Below are positions 24,281 through 33,344 of a DNA stretch of 37,608 bases, one piece after another. Position 1 is the stretch's first letter. Each line of letters opens with the position of its first letter. The stretch lies in NCBI GenBank assembly GCA_017473165.1, contig JAFUNA010000018.1, forward strand, positions 1 to 37,608, read 5' to 3'. The notes under the pieces were generated by a model that worked only from the letters and a program-made list of their open reading frames with translations, did not search any database and was not told the DNA's origin. The DNA is from Clostridia bacterium (GTDB lineage: Bacteria; Bacillota; Clostridia; Oscillospirales; Acutalibacteraceae). The translations under genes were made by a program, and so were the position numbers.

Positions 24281-24367
24281 ACGCAAAAAGAGCTCATAAA
24301 ATATGGTTTATTATAACCCGACGGCAAAATCGAAAATATGAATTCCAAAGTCAAGGGAGATGACTGT

Positions 24368-25880
24368 ATGGCAGAAATGACGGCTGTTATGGAAAAAGTC
24401 AATGCGAATAAAAACGGTTCTCCAAGCCTTATGTCCAACGACAGAAGATATGTCGGCTCAAAAGAATCATTGGCGTATGTTGTTTACGATATTTCGCAAA
24501 GCTACAACATAAGTAAATATCAAGATATTTTCATAACCGATGTTGTTAAAATCGGACTCAGCTTTCAGACTATTGTCACTTTCGTTATCGGAATATGGGA
24601 CGTTATATATAAATGACGTGTTTCTTGCCGCAATCGTTGACAAAACCCGTACAAGATTCGGTAAATTCAGACCGTGGCTATTTATTTGCTCCGGACCGGG
24701 CTATCTTTTGTCGCTCATATATTGGCTTTTGCCCATTATATTTGCCGCTACCGACCCTTACCATGCAGGCAAGCTTGCATTTTATATGATTTTTCAGCTG
24801 ATAAGCAACCTTAACGGTTCACTTGCAACCATTTCAAGAACAGGTATGCTTTCAACCATAACGCCGAATGTTATCGAGAGAACAAGGCTTATCACCCAGG
24901 CAAGTCTTTTTTCGGGATTTATTGAAAAATGGCCCGAGATATTCATGGGACTTCTCATTGACCTTATCAATCACGGCACTCTCAAAATACAAATGAGAAC
25001 TCTTTATGTTACGGCAGGTGTCTTCACGTCAACGATTTCTGCTGCGATGGGTCTTTTCTTTGTGTTTACCGCCAAAGAGAGAGTTGCTCAAAGAGTTGAG
25101 AAACCGAGTGTTATTCAGGGAATCAAATCGATTTTGAACAATAAGCCCCTGCTGATTCTCACGATTACTGACTTTCTTACGGCATTAGGCATGAATTCGG
25201 GTACGAACTATTACTACATAAACGTTCTCGGTCTTGCTTCCATGACAACAATCGTAGGTATTCCCGGTGCGTTTGTTTCTCCCACCAGCTATGCGTTTGT
25301 AACAAAGGCAAGGGAAAGATTTTCAACAAGAGCTCTCTGGATTTTCAGCTCTCACTTCGGTGATTTTCTGATGATTTTTGTTTATCTTATCGGCTCAATA
25401 AATAAGAACTACAAAAAACTTGCGGTTATGATACCCGCATTCATGATAAGAGAAACACTCTGGATGACCTGCTGGGGTCTTATGAACGTTATCCCCGAAG
25501 AAATGCGTAACGAAACAATTGACTACGGCGAATGGAAAAACGGCTACAGAACAGAAGGCATGACGGGCGTTGCCAAGGATCTTGCCAAAAAGCTTGTCGG
25601 AACTCTCGGAGCTTCCATAAAAGCCTTTATTATGAGCAAAATCGGTTACGTTGAAGGTGCCGGATACGGTAATCAGACCGAGCGAACAGAATATCTTCTT
25701 TTCATGATGTGTACGCTGCTGCCAACCGTTACAAGCGTTTTCGGTCTGATACCCAAATTCTTCTATGATCTTTCGGGCGATAAGAAAGACAGGATGTATC
25801 AGGAACTTGCGGAACGCCGCAGAAGCATTATCACCCAGATGAATGAGGTCGATACCGATAACAGTACAAAATCCGAATAA
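24368..25880 (+). pseudogene. GPH-family sugar:cation symporter, frameshifted
   Basis: A MelB-like glycoside-pentoside-hexuronide symporter split over two frames. The first frame (ATG 24368, preceded by GGGAG) gives the N-terminal helices and ends GIWDVIYK-stop at 24614-24616. The other frame supplies NDVFLAAIVDKTRTRFGKFRPW and the rest of the 12-helix protein to 25880. Intact relatives read WDxxNDPxxGxxxDRTRTRxGKFRPW, so the junction lies in the TATATATAAAT tract at 24604-24613, where a 4-bp change restores the frame. The C-terminal fragment is over 420 aa and otherwise intact. It may be a genuine pseudogene, an assembly error or a slippage site. It is the last gene of the ceramidase-like operon and ends at a strong terminator. 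Its role would be uptake of the released sugar. Confidence 0.8.
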
Positions 25881-25898
25881 AACAGGAAACTGACCGTG

Positions 25899-25932
25899 AC
25901 CCTCGGCATGACAGCCGGGGGTTGTGTTTTTT
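25899..25932 (+). terminator. Terminator of the ceramidase-like/GPH operon
   Basis: ACCCTCGGC and GCCGGGGGT (one G-T pair) form a 9-bp stem around ATGACA, followed by a T-rich tract (TGTGTTTTTT). Confidence 0.85.
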
Positions 25933-25964
25933 GTCGGATTGCTGTCATTTTTTCGACCTGATTG

Positions 25965-25993
25965 TTGCAAAAAATGTTGATAGGAATTATAAT
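25965..25993 (+). promoter_or_regulatory. Promoter of the rhamnosidase-like gene
   Basis: TTGCAA (25965-25970) and a perfect TATAAT (25988-25993) are separated by 17 bp. This places the start of transcription near 26000, leaving an approximately 100-nt leader. Confidence 0.7.
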
Positions 25994-26035
25994 GAAATAC
26001 GGCTGAATCCAACAGGTTAAAATCTTGGAGAAATT

Positions 26036-26104
26036 ATGGCGTTTAAACGGGCGGACTTTGCGGTCACGTTGTACTGTATACGTAATAATAAAGTGAGATG
26101 TTGA
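26036..26104 (+). CDS. Possible 22-codon leader peptide overlapping the GH78-like gene
   Basis: ATG 26036 has GGAG 5 nt upstream and encodes MAFKRADFAVTLYCIRNNKV plus RC, ending TGA at 26102-26104. Its last codons overlap the ATG 26098 of the rhamnosidase-like gene, which has only a weak ribosome binding site of its own. Translational coupling is therefore plausible. The peptide resembles nothing I know, and it could be fortuitous. Confidence 0.35.
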   Translation: MAFKRADFAVTLYCIRNNKVRC

Positions 26105-27570
26105 TTAATATGAAAGACAAAAATTATTTTTTGAGCAAGGCACAGGAAAATTACCCGAAGCTTAATTTTACCGTTCTGACTCCCGATGTATCCGAATTTA
26201 CTGCATCAAGCGGTGACAGCGTTATTCTTGACTTCGGTAAACACGCTGTCGGTCACTTTTCGTTCAGTCTTGATAATGTTGACCGCTTTATGGATGCTCC
26301 CGTGCGGCTGATAATCAGATTCGGCGAAGATATGAGGGAAATCAACGATGATATTTCTCAATATATCGGCAACGTTTCAAAAACCTGGCTGCAGGAAGAA
26401 ATATTGAACCTTGATTATCCTCAAAAAACGGAGATGCCAAGAAGATATGCTTGCAGATATATTAAAATCACGGTTGACAGCACCAATTTCCCCATAAGAC
26501 TGTTTGATTTCAGTTTTACTGCATCGACAAGTGCGGATATATCGGCTCTTGAGCCGTCAGACACAAAAGATGCTTTGTTAAAAAAGATTGACTGTGTTGC
26601 AACGGATACTCTCAAGGATTGTATGCAGACCTTCTTTGAAGACGGTCCGAAGCGTGACCGCCGTTTGTGGATTGGCGACCTTCGTCTTGAGGCTCTGACA
26701 AACTATTACACATTCAAAAACCTTGAAATTGTTAAAAGATGCTTATATCTTTTTGCTGCAGGAGAGTGCAACAAGCTCGGATTTCTGCCGTCATATGTTT
26801 ATGAAACGCCTTATTATAAATCGGGTGAGGCGAATATTGCGGACTATGCACTATTATATGTTGTCAGTGTATGCGATTATTATGAACATACCGCCGACAT
26901 CAGCGTTGTGAACGACCTTTTGCAAATCTGCAAATCACAGCTTGACAGCTTTGAGGCGATACTCGATGAAAATCTGATTGTCACAAGGCAGGACGGCTGG
27001 TTTGCGTTCATTGACTGGTGTCCGGGACTTGAAAAGCTGACAGCTTTGCAGGGCGTATATCTTTATACCCTTGAGCGTTTTTCAGAATTGCTGAAAGCAA
27101 TCGGAGATAAGGATTTCAATAAATATTCATCACTTCTTCCTCTTGTGCGTTCTGCTTGCAAAAAACATCTTTATAATGAAAGCTCAAACGCATTCATAAA
27201 CGGTTTGGATAATAAGCAGTTCAGCGTCCATTCGCAGATATGGATGATATTGGGCGGCGTTATAAGCGGCGATGAAGCCAAAAATCTCTTGCTTTCTTGC
27301 CTTGATAATAAAGATGCTAAACAACCAGTCACTCCGTATATGCGTCATTATGTTACCGAAGCCATGCTGAAGCTCGGAATGAAAGAGAATGCGGTGCAGT
27401 ATCTCAAAAATCTTTGGGGCGGAATGATTGAATTGGGTGCGGACACTTTCTGGGAAGCTTATGTGCCCGATGACCCCGATTTTTCACCGTACTATGACAG
27501 AAAGGGAAACAGCCTTTGCCATGCGTGGAGCTGCACACCGTCATATTTCATCCGCAAATACAAAATGTAA
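26098..27570 (+). CDS. GH78-like alpha-L-rhamnosidase family protein
   Basis: A 490-aa protein with the (alpha/alpha)6-barrel signatures of alpha-L-rhamnosidases. Key is QTFFEDGPKRDRRLWIGDLR, with the acidic residues around D182 near the site of the general acid. FIDWCPG and the C-terminal LCHAWSCTPSYFI are also family-typical. An N-terminal beta-rich domain (about 15-150) precedes the barrel. It is about half the length of classic GH78 enzymes, which have several extra beta domains, and matches the compact subgroup. No signal peptide, so it is cytoplasmic. The start is uncertain: ATG 26098 or ATG 26110, both lacking a strong ribosome binding site. It has its own promoter and stands alone between terminators. 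Substrate is probably an alpha-linked deoxy-hexose or related glycoside. Confidence 0.78.
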   Translation: MLINMKDKNYFLSKAQENYPKLNFTVLTPDVSEFTASSGDSVILDFGKHAVGHFSFSLDNVDRFMDAPVRLIIRFGEDMREINDDISQYIGNVSKTWLQEEILNLDYPQKTEMPRRYACRYIKITVDSTNFPIRLFDFSFTASTSADISALEPSDTKDALLKKIDCVATDTLKDCMQTFFEDGPKRDRRLWIGDLRLEALTNYYTFKNLEIVKRCLYLFAAGECNKLGFLPSYVYETPYYKSGEANIADYALLYVVSVCDYYEHTADISVVNDLLQICKSQLDSFEAILDENLIVTRQDGWFAFIDWCPGLEKLTALQGVYLYTLERFSELLKAIGDKDFNKYSSLLPLVRSACKKHLYNESSNAFINGLDNKQFSVHSQIWMILGGVISGDEAKNLLLSCLDNKDAKQPVTPYMRHYVTEAMLKLGMKENAVQYLKNLWGGMIELGADTFWEAYVPDDPDFSPYYDRKGNSLCHAWSCTPSYFIRKYKM

Positions 27571-27873
27571 TTACTGAATTTTTTCGGTGACAGACAAGAA
27601 AAGTTTCTGTACACAAAAAGAAAAAAGAGCCGAAACCCGTTGCTTTTGCTTCGGGTTTCGGCTTATACATTTTTTTGCTTTTTAGCGAGTCACTTCATAT
27701 AAACACTTTATCATGATTTCAATGATAATTCAAGTGATGCAAAAATGCTCAATGAAATATGAAGGAACTTTGCGTAGCTCCGATTGGAATAATCAAGGCA
27801 TCTGCGATGCTTGTTATTACGCATTATTAAAATCTGAACGTTGAATAGTCCTGTGATTTCCACAGCGGTTTTG
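27571..27873. other. Intergenic region between convergent genes, with terminator
   Basis: No gene is supported in this 303-bp stretch. A strong hairpin, GCCGAAACCCG with CGGGTTTCGGC (27629-27639/27652-27662), has T-rich sequence on both sides and should terminate transcription from both directions. The remaining approximately 200 bp (27665-27873) is AT-rich. It holds a weak hairpin around CAAGGCATCTGCGATGCTTG (27801-27820) and no coding signal. Confidence 0.75.
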
Positions 27874-28800
27874 TCACATATTCTTAAGTCTTTCGTATTC
27901 CTCGGCAGTAATTTCAATTACCCTTCCGTGCTTGAAGCCGTAAGGGAATGAAAATTCTTGGGGCACACGTTCAAAATTCATGCTGCCGGGCTCTGACGAA
28001 ACAAAAGGAACATATCCCATTTTCGATTTTTCACATCCGAAAAAGTCAAGCATCATGCACCATCTGCCGTCGGGCAGAGTATAAACGGTCGGACCTTCGT
28101 ATGAGCCCGGTCTGTCAATCTCTTTGTCCATGTATTCCTCAAATTTTTCGTCATGCTCAAATGGACCGTAAAGACTTTTTGAGGTTGCGTGCATATTCAT
28201 GGGCGGTTTGTCGGCATTTTTATAGAAAAGGTGATATGTGTCGCCGACCTTCTGAATGTGGGAATCAAGAATTTCATTGTTCTTTGTGAAATAGAGCTTC
28301 GGCTCTGAAAATGTTTCGAAATCCTTTGTTACGGAGCAGTAAATCGACATATGCTTATAGTCGCTTTCTTCAACCGTTGAGCCCCAATGAATAAGATATT
28401 CTTCATTTTCTTCGTCAAAGAAAACCTCGGGTGCCCAAAGACAACCGAAATCATCCCTGCCGAAATATATGAGCTTTTCTTCGGAAAAGTTAACAAGGTC
28501 ATCGGTTTTCCACATACGCAGACACTTGCTGCCCGTGCGGTTGACATTCTGCCAGTTAACATTGTAATTTTCGTCCATGCGGTAAGCAATGCACAGGTCG
28601 GTTGTCAGAATAACAAATCCGCCCGTGTGAAGCCTGACAATTTCTATGTCACGGCAGCCTTTTTCGCCAAGCTGTGCGGTTAAAACGGGATTTCCGCCGT
28701 TGACTTCCTCCCAGTTATATCCGTCTTTGCTTATTCCGAAATAAACCTGCTCACCGTCTGGAGTAACTTTTTCTTTAAAATGCGTAAAAAGATAAGGCAT
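27874..28800 (-). CDS. GH43-like five-bladed propeller glycosidase
   Basis: A 308-aa protein of the GH43/GH32-like beta-propeller clan. Typical motifs are LWAPEVFFDEENEEYLIHWG, ILDSHIQKVGDTYHLFYK (an Asp before the substrate loop) and GSYEGPTVYTLPDGRWCMML, in which the Glu would be the general acid. Family members release arabinose, xylose or galactose by inversion. No signal peptide. It follows metH by 11 bp with its own AAAGGAGA and is the last gene of the methionine operon, which is functionally odd. Substrate is not predictable, and the assignment to GH43 versus a related propeller family is tentative. Confidence 0.72.
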   Translation of the reverse strand: MPYLFTHFKEKVTPDGEQVYFGISKDGYNWEEVNGGNPVLTAQLGEKGCRDIEIVRLHTGGFVILTTDLCIAYRMDENYNVNWQNVNRTGSKCLRMWKTDDLVNFSEEKLIYFGRDDFGCLWAPEVFFDEENEEYLIHWGSTVEESDYKHMSIYCSVTKDFETFSEPKLYFTKNNEILDSHIQKVGDTYHLFYKNADKPPMNMHATSKSLYGPFEHDEKFEEYMDKEIDRPGSYEGPTVYTLPDGRWCMMLDFFGCEKSKMGYVPFVSSEPGSMNFERVPQEFSFPYGFKHGRVIEITAEEYERLKNM

Positions 28801-28811
28801 GGTTTTCTCCT

Positions 28812-31160
28812 TTAATTAAACAGACTTTCGGCAAATCTTACCGCACCCATTGCGTCGGAGGAATAGCTGTCAGCATTAATCATTGCGGCGTATTCCTCTG
28901 TCATAACCGCACCGCCGACCATAACCCTGCAGTCGGGAATTTCCTTACGCAGAAGCTTGATTGTTTCCTCCATTGCGGGAACGGTTGTTGTCATGAGTGC
29001 ACTCAAGCCAACCAATTTTGCACCGCTTGATTTAACGGCTTCAACTATTTTTTCGGGAGCAACATCCTTGCCGAGGTCGATTACCTCAAAGCCGTAATTT
29101 TCAAGAAGAACCTTGACAATATTTTTGCCGATATCGTGGATATCGCCCTTGACCGTTGCAATAACAATTTTGCCCTTTTTGCCCTCACCCGAGGGGATTG
29201 ATGCCTTGATTGCATCAAAGGCTTCCTTTGCAGCCTGTGCACTCATAAGAAGCTGGGGCAGATAAACCTTTTTTTCTTCAAACCCTTTGCCGACTGTGTT
29301 GAGGGCGGGAATGATTTTTTCGTTTATGATATCCATGGGAGCCTGTGTTTTTAAAAGCTCCGATGCGGCAATGCCTGCCTGCTCCTTAAGACCGCTGATG
29401 ATGCAGCTGTCAAGCTCCGCCGTGTTTGCGGGAGCGAAAGAAGTCTTAACAGGGGAAAGGGTGTCCGCAAATTCAATGTAGTCAACGCAGTTTTCATCCT
29501 TGCCCGTAAGAGCCATGAAGCAATGCCATGCCTTCATCATTTCCTCGGAATGGGGATTGATTATCGCACAGTCAAGACCGTTCTGCATAGCCATTGTATA
29601 GAAAACGGAGTTAACATCAGCTCTTGAAGGAAGTCCGAACGAAATATTCGACACGCCAAGGCTTGTTTTGATGCCTTTTTCGTGGAGTATTCTGACCGCC
29701 TCGAGAGTAATGTTTGCACTGTTTGAATCACTTGAAACCGCCATTGCAAGGGGGTCAACAATGATATCTTTGGATTCAATTCCGTATTCCGCAGCTCTTG
29801 CAATGATTTTTTCTGCAATTGAAACTCTGCCTGCGGCTGAATCGGGGATTCCGTTTTCGTCAAGAGTTACGGCAATTGCAACACCGCCGTATTTTTTGAT
29901 AAGAGGGAAAACGGTTTTCATGCTTTCTTCCTTGCCGTTGACGGAGTTAATGAGAGCCTTGCCGTTATAAATTCTCATTGCCTGCTCCATTGCGGCAGGA
30001 TTAACGGTGTCAATCTGCAGAGGCAATTCAATAACGCCCTGAAGGGCTTTGATAACGGAAACCATCATTTCCGTTTCGTTTATTTCGGGCAGACCGACAT
30101 TTACGTCAAGAATCGAAACGCCCTTTTTGTTCTGTGAAAGACCTTCGTTGAGAATATAGCCGATATCATTTTGACGAAGAGCTTCTTTAAAACGCTTTTT
30201 TCCTGTGGGATTGATTCTTTCGCCGATGATAACGGGAGCTTTGCCGATTTCAACTGCGTGGGTATATGATGAAATAACGGTGAAATTCTTCTTTTCGGGA
30301 AGTGAGAAAGGAAGATTTTTTGTTTTTTCAACGGTCTTTTTTATGTGTTCGGGTGTTGTGCCGCAGCAGCCGCCGATAATTGTTGCACCTGCCTTAACAA
30401 TATCGCACATGATGTCCGAAAACTCGTCGGCATCAATATCAAAAACGGTTTTTCCGTTTTCGTTTCGGGGCAGACCCGCATTGGGATTGACAATAACGGG
30501 AACGCTTGCGTATTTTGCAAATTCGGGAACGATTTCAACCATCTGCTTCGGACCGAGCGAACAGTTCATGCCGATTGCATCCGCACCGAGCCCTTCAAGC
30601 ATTGCAATCATTGCGGCGGGGTCTGCACCTGTCATCAGCTTTTTGCTTTCATCGTAAACGCAGGTGACAAAAACGGGCAAATTGCAGCTTTCTTTAGCTG
30701 CAAGCAGAGCAGCTTTTGCCTCATAGCTGTCGTTCATGGTTTCAATCAGAACAAGGTCTGCACCTGCGGAAGCACCGATTTTTATTGTTTTGGAGAATAT
30801 CTCAACCGCCTTTTCAAACGGTAAATCACTGAGAGGCTCAAGCATTTTTCCGAGAGGACCGACGTCGAGCGCAACAAACGCATCATAGCCCTCGCAGGCT
30901 TTTTTTGCGTTTGCGATTGCGGCGTTAATTATTTCCTCAAGGTTATCAAATTTAAGGCTGTTTGCTCCGAAGGTGTTTGAGGTGATAATCTGTGTGCCCG
31001 CCTCAAGATAAAGACGGTGCATTTCAACAATCTTTTCGGGATTTGTGATATTCCAGTTTTCGGGATATTCTCCCGCTTTGAGTCCCCATGACTGCAAAAG
31101 TGTGCCTGCACCGCCGTCAAAATAGGTTATTCCGCTTTTTATTTTATCGAGAACATTCAT
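28812..31160 (-). CDS. metH: Cobalamin-dependent methionine synthase (without reactivation domain)
   Basis: A 782-aa MetH that transfers a methyl group from methyl-tetrahydrofolate to homocysteine via cobalamin. The homocysteine domain (about 1-300) has the zinc cysteines C200 (GMNCSLGP) and C265/C266 (GGCCGTTPEH). The pterin-binding domain (about 305-570) contains VIIGERINPTGKKR. The helical cap spans about 580-660. The B12 domain (about 663-782) has KGDIHDIGKN with axial ligand H675, then MVGGAVMTEEYA. The fourth, S-adenosylmethionine-binding reactivation domain is absent and is encoded by the upstream gene at 31176. ATG 31160 has only a weak AAGG ribosome binding site. No cobalamin or S-box riboswitch is found in the operon leader. 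Confidence 0.95.
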   Translation of the reverse strand: MNVLDKIKSGITYFDGGAGTLLQSWGLKAGEYPENWNITNPEKIVEMHRLYLEAGTQIITSNTFGANSLKFDNLEEIINAAIANAKKACEGYDAFVALDVGPLGKMLEPLSDLPFEKAVEIFSKTIKIGASAGADLVLIETMNDSYEAKAALLAAKESCNLPVFVTCVYDESKKLMTGADPAAMIAMLEGLGADAIGMNCSLGPKQMVEIVPEFAKYASVPVIVNPNAGLPRNENGKTVFDIDADEFSDIMCDIVKAGATIIGGCCGTTPEHIKKTVEKTKNLPFSLPEKKNFTVISSYTHAVEIGKAPVIIGERINPTGKKRFKEALRQNDIGYILNEGLSQNKKGVSILDVNVGLPEINETEMMVSVIKALQGVIELPLQIDTVNPAAMEQAMRIYNGKALINSVNGKEESMKTVFPLIKKYGGVAIAVTLDENGIPDSAAGRVSIAEKIIARAAEYGIESKDIIVDPLAMAVSSDSNSANITLEAVRILHEKGIKTSLGVSNISFGLPSRADVNSVFYTMAMQNGLDCAIINPHSEEMMKAWHCFMALTGKDENCVDYIEFADTLSPVKTSFAPANTAELDSCIISGLKEQAGIAASELLKTQAPMDIINEKIIPALNTVGKGFEEKKVYLPQLLMSAQAAKEAFDAIKASIPSGEGKKGKIVIATVKGDIHDIGKNIVKVLLENYGFEVIDLGKDVAPEKIVEAVKSSGAKLVGLSALMTTTVPAMEETIKLLRKEIPDCRVMVGGAVMTEEYAAMINADSYSSDAMGAVRFAESLFN

Positions 31161-31175
31161 TTTATGACCTTCTTT

Positions 31176-31829
31176 TTATCTGTACGGGCAGTTGTCGTTT
31201 CTGCAAATCATGCAGCCGGGACCCGTGCATTTGTTTTTCTCTTTTCCTATGCCGATAATCGCCGTAACGGATTTAACCGGCGTCATCATCAAGCTGTCAT
31301 TAAGGCTTAAACCGATGTTTTTCTTCGTTTCAAGAAATTCGGTTATATCCTTTTGGAATTCTATTGACAAATCGCCGTAACCGGGGCTGAAACGGGGGCG
31401 GAGAAAATCGGCATTTTCGAGAGAAGCATTTACTTTATCGCAAAAAGCTTCAATTGCCGCCGACCCGACGCAGTCCGTAACCATTCCGCAAACGGGAGAA
31501 ATGAGCGATTTTCTTTCAATCAGCCTGTGTGCATCAAAGCCCGTTGTTGCGGCGAGAATATATGCAAAATCACAGCCCGAAAGATTTTTTTGAAGTGAAC
31601 GGCTTTCCGTTTTCATAAATCCGAGGTCAACACCGTTTTCAAGCTTTACGGGCACTTTTGCAATGCACGCTCTGAAGCTTGCGGCCTCAAGAAATTCTTT
31701 TGTGCAGGAGCAAATCAGCTCCTTTGTTTTATCGTCCGTTGATTTAACGGAATAATAGCCGAGATAAACGGCAACCTCTTTGGGGTCGATGTTTATTTCG
31801 GCTGCATCTGTTTTTATAAGCTCAATCAT
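31176..31829 (-). CDS. Free-standing MetH reactivation domain protein
   Basis: A 217-aa protein matching the vitamin B12-dependent methionine synthase activation domain, which uses S-adenosylmethionine to rescue oxidised cob(II)alamin. LRPRFSPGYGDLS corresponds to the R-x-SPGY signature, and LNDSLMMTPVKSVTAIIG to the late L-x-x-S-x-MxP motif. A C-terminal cysteine cluster (CTGPGCMICRNDNCPY, about residues 200-215) is extra and could bind a metal or iron-sulphur centre. This is common in the split clostridial form, where it may take electrons. The start overlaps the metF stop by one base (TGATG), and metH follows after 15 bp, so the three form one coupled unit. Confidence 0.85.
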   Translation of the reverse strand: MIELIKTDAAEINIDPKEVAVYLGYYSVKSTDDKTKELICSCTKEFLEAASFRACIAKVPVKLENGVDLGFMKTESRSLQKNLSGCDFAYILAATTGFDAHRLIERKSLISPVCGMVTDCVGSAAIEAFCDKVNASLENADFLRPRFSPGYGDLSIEFQKDITEFLETKKNIGLSLNDSLMMTPVKSVTAIIGIGKEKNKCTGPGCMICRNDNCPYR

Positions 31830-32686
31830 CAGATTATTCCTTTGAGATTGGATTGAATTTTTTCAGCAACGTCGGGCTTGTTCATGGAATAAACATGAAC
31901 GGCGTTGATGCCGTTGGAATAGATGTCAATTATCTGCTCCGTTGCATATGCGATACCCGCCTGCTTCATTGCGACGGGATTATCGCCGAAGCGGTCAACC
32001 ATGCGGATGAATTTTCTCGGAAGAACCGTACCCGAAAGGGAACAGATTCGCTTGATTTGAGCTGCGTTTGTAACGGGCATAATGCCGGGAATAACGGGAA
32101 CGGTTATTCCCGCTTCACGGATTTTGTAAAGGAAGTTGAAAAGGATGTGATTGTCAAAAAACATCTGTGTTGTAAGGAATTCACAGCCCGCATCAACCTT
32201 GATTTTAAGGTTTTGTATGTCCTTTGTGAAGCTGTCGCATTCGGTGTGACCTTCGGGATAGCACGCACCGCCAATGCAGAAGCCGCCGAAATCCTTAATT
32301 TCCTCAACAAGGTCGCTTGCGTGGGTGAAATCAAGGCTTTTTTCGGTCATTCCCTGCGGCATATCTCCACGGAGAGCAAGAATGTTTTCAACACCTCTTG
32401 CTTTTATTTCCGATAAAGTTTCTCTTATTTTATCTCTGCTTGAGCAAACGCAGGTGAGGTGTGCAATGGGTGTAACGCCCGTTCTGACAATGCTTTCCGC
32501 AATGTCGATTGTGTATGAGCCTGTTGTTCCGCCCGCACCGTATGTAACGCTCATGAAATCGGGGTTGAGCTTTGCAATTTCAAGAGCGGAGGATTTTATG
32601 CTCTCATAGCTTTCGCTGTTTTTCGGAGGAAAAACCTCAAAAGACAGCGACGGAGTTTCCTTTTTTATTATTTCGGATATTTTCAT
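31829..32686 (-). CDS. metF: 5,10-methylenetetrahydrofolate reductase
   Basis: A 285-aa TIM-barrel flavoprotein that reduces methylene-THF to methyl-THF, the methyl donor for MetH. Recognised segments are LSFEVFPPKNSESYE near the N-terminus (catalytic Glu), MSVTYGAGGTTGSY, HLTCVCSSRDK, ILALRGDMPQG and FLTTQMFFDN. VIPGIMPVTNAAQIKRI and the C-terminal HVYSMNKPDV are also typical. Length is standard. It lies 9 bp downstream of the GtrA-like gene and overlaps the next gene by one base. The electron donor (NADH, or a ferredoxin-linked complex in acetogens) cannot be told from this sequence. Confidence 0.95.
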   Translation of the reverse strand: MKISEIIKKETPSLSFEVFPPKNSESYESIKSSALEIAKLNPDFMSVTYGAGGTTGSYTIDIAESIVRTGVTPIAHLTCVCSSRDKIRETLSEIKARGVENILALRGDMPQGMTEKSLDFTHASDLVEEIKDFGGFCIGGACYPEGHTECDSFTKDIQNLKIKVDAGCEFLTTQMFFDNHILFNFLYKIREAGITVPVIPGIMPVTNAAQIKRICSLSGTVLPRKFIRMVDRFGDNPVAMKQAGIAYATEQIIDIYSNGINAVHVYSMNKPDVAEKIQSNLKGII

Positions 32687-32695
32687 AATATCACC

Positions 32696-33241
32696 TTATT
32701 TTTCTTTAAAAATTATCAGCTTGCTGAAAACGTAGTTTATAATCACAACAACAATTCCGACAATTGTTTTTGCAATCAGATCGTGCCATGAAAGAAGCGT
32801 TATCATAACAAACATCATAACGGTTTCAACCGCAAACGAAAAAAGCCTTGCGCCGATAAAACCCGTGAATTCTTTTCCCGCAACGGAAGGCTTCCAGCTT
32901 TTTGAATCGAAAACCCAGAGCTTGTTTGTGACAAATGCAAAAATAACGGCAGTAACCCATGCAATCAGGTTTGCGTCAAGATAATCCGTTCCTTCGCCGA
33001 AAAACCGGAGTGCATTCACAAGCCCCGCTTTTTCAAGAAGAATGTTGAAAAATCCGTCCCAGCCGATTGAAATAAAAAGCTTTTTGAAAATATAAAATGT
33101 TCCAAGGTTGACAACGGTTGTCACAACTCCGAAGAAAAGATAGGTTATTATTTCCTTAGTAAAAAATTTGTCAATCAGTTTCCCCGAAAAGCTTTCTTTT
33201 TTGAAAACTCTGAACAATAATTCTCTTATTTTCTCAATCAT
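32696..33241 (-). CDS. GtrA-family membrane protein
   Basis: A 181-aa protein with four hydrophobic helices and the GtrA family pattern: an N-terminal YLFFGVVTTVVNLGTFYIF helix, then FAFVTNKLWVFDS and the final IINYVFSKLIIFK. GtrA-like proteins are thought to help translocate lipid-linked sugars for surface glycan or teichoic acid decoration. An internal charged loop (about 60-85) is longer than usual. TCGGAG precedes ATG 33241. It is the first gene of the operon that continues into metF and metH, a functionally unrelated pairing. Confidence 0.82.
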   Translation of the reverse strand: MIEKIRELLFRVFKKESFSGKLIDKFFTKEIITYLFFGVVTTVVNLGTFYIFKKLFISIGWDGFFNILLEKAGLVNALRFFGEGTDYLDANLIAWVTAVIFAFVTNKLWVFDSKSWKPSVAGKEFTGFIGARLFSFAVETVMMFVMITLLSWHDLIAKTIVGIVVVIINYVFSKLIIFKEK

Positions 33242-33280
33242 AATTTTCTCCGATATAATATTTGCCGCAATTCAATGTAT

Positions 33281-33309
33281 ATTTTAAAACAAAATAATAA
33301 TAAAGTCAA
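33281..33309 (-). promoter_or_regulatory. Promoter of the gtrA-metF-metH operon
   Basis: On the minus strand, TTGACT (33304-33309) and TAAAAT (33281-33286) are separated by 17 bp. The leader is too short (about 35 nt) for a riboswitch. Confidence 0.68.
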
Positions 33310-33316
33310 TAAAAGC

Positions 33317-33344
33317 TTGCATTTTTAATATGTTGTGGTAAAAT
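33317..33344 (+). promoter_or_regulatory. Promoter of the DUF1624-mrp-serS genes
   Basis: TTGCAT (33317-33322) and TAAAAT (33339-33344) have a 16-bp spacer, back to back with the leftward promoter. Confidence 0.5.

Noticed and set aside
31853-32416. 187-aa plus-strand frame
   Set aside because: Antisense to metF, with no ribosome binding site.
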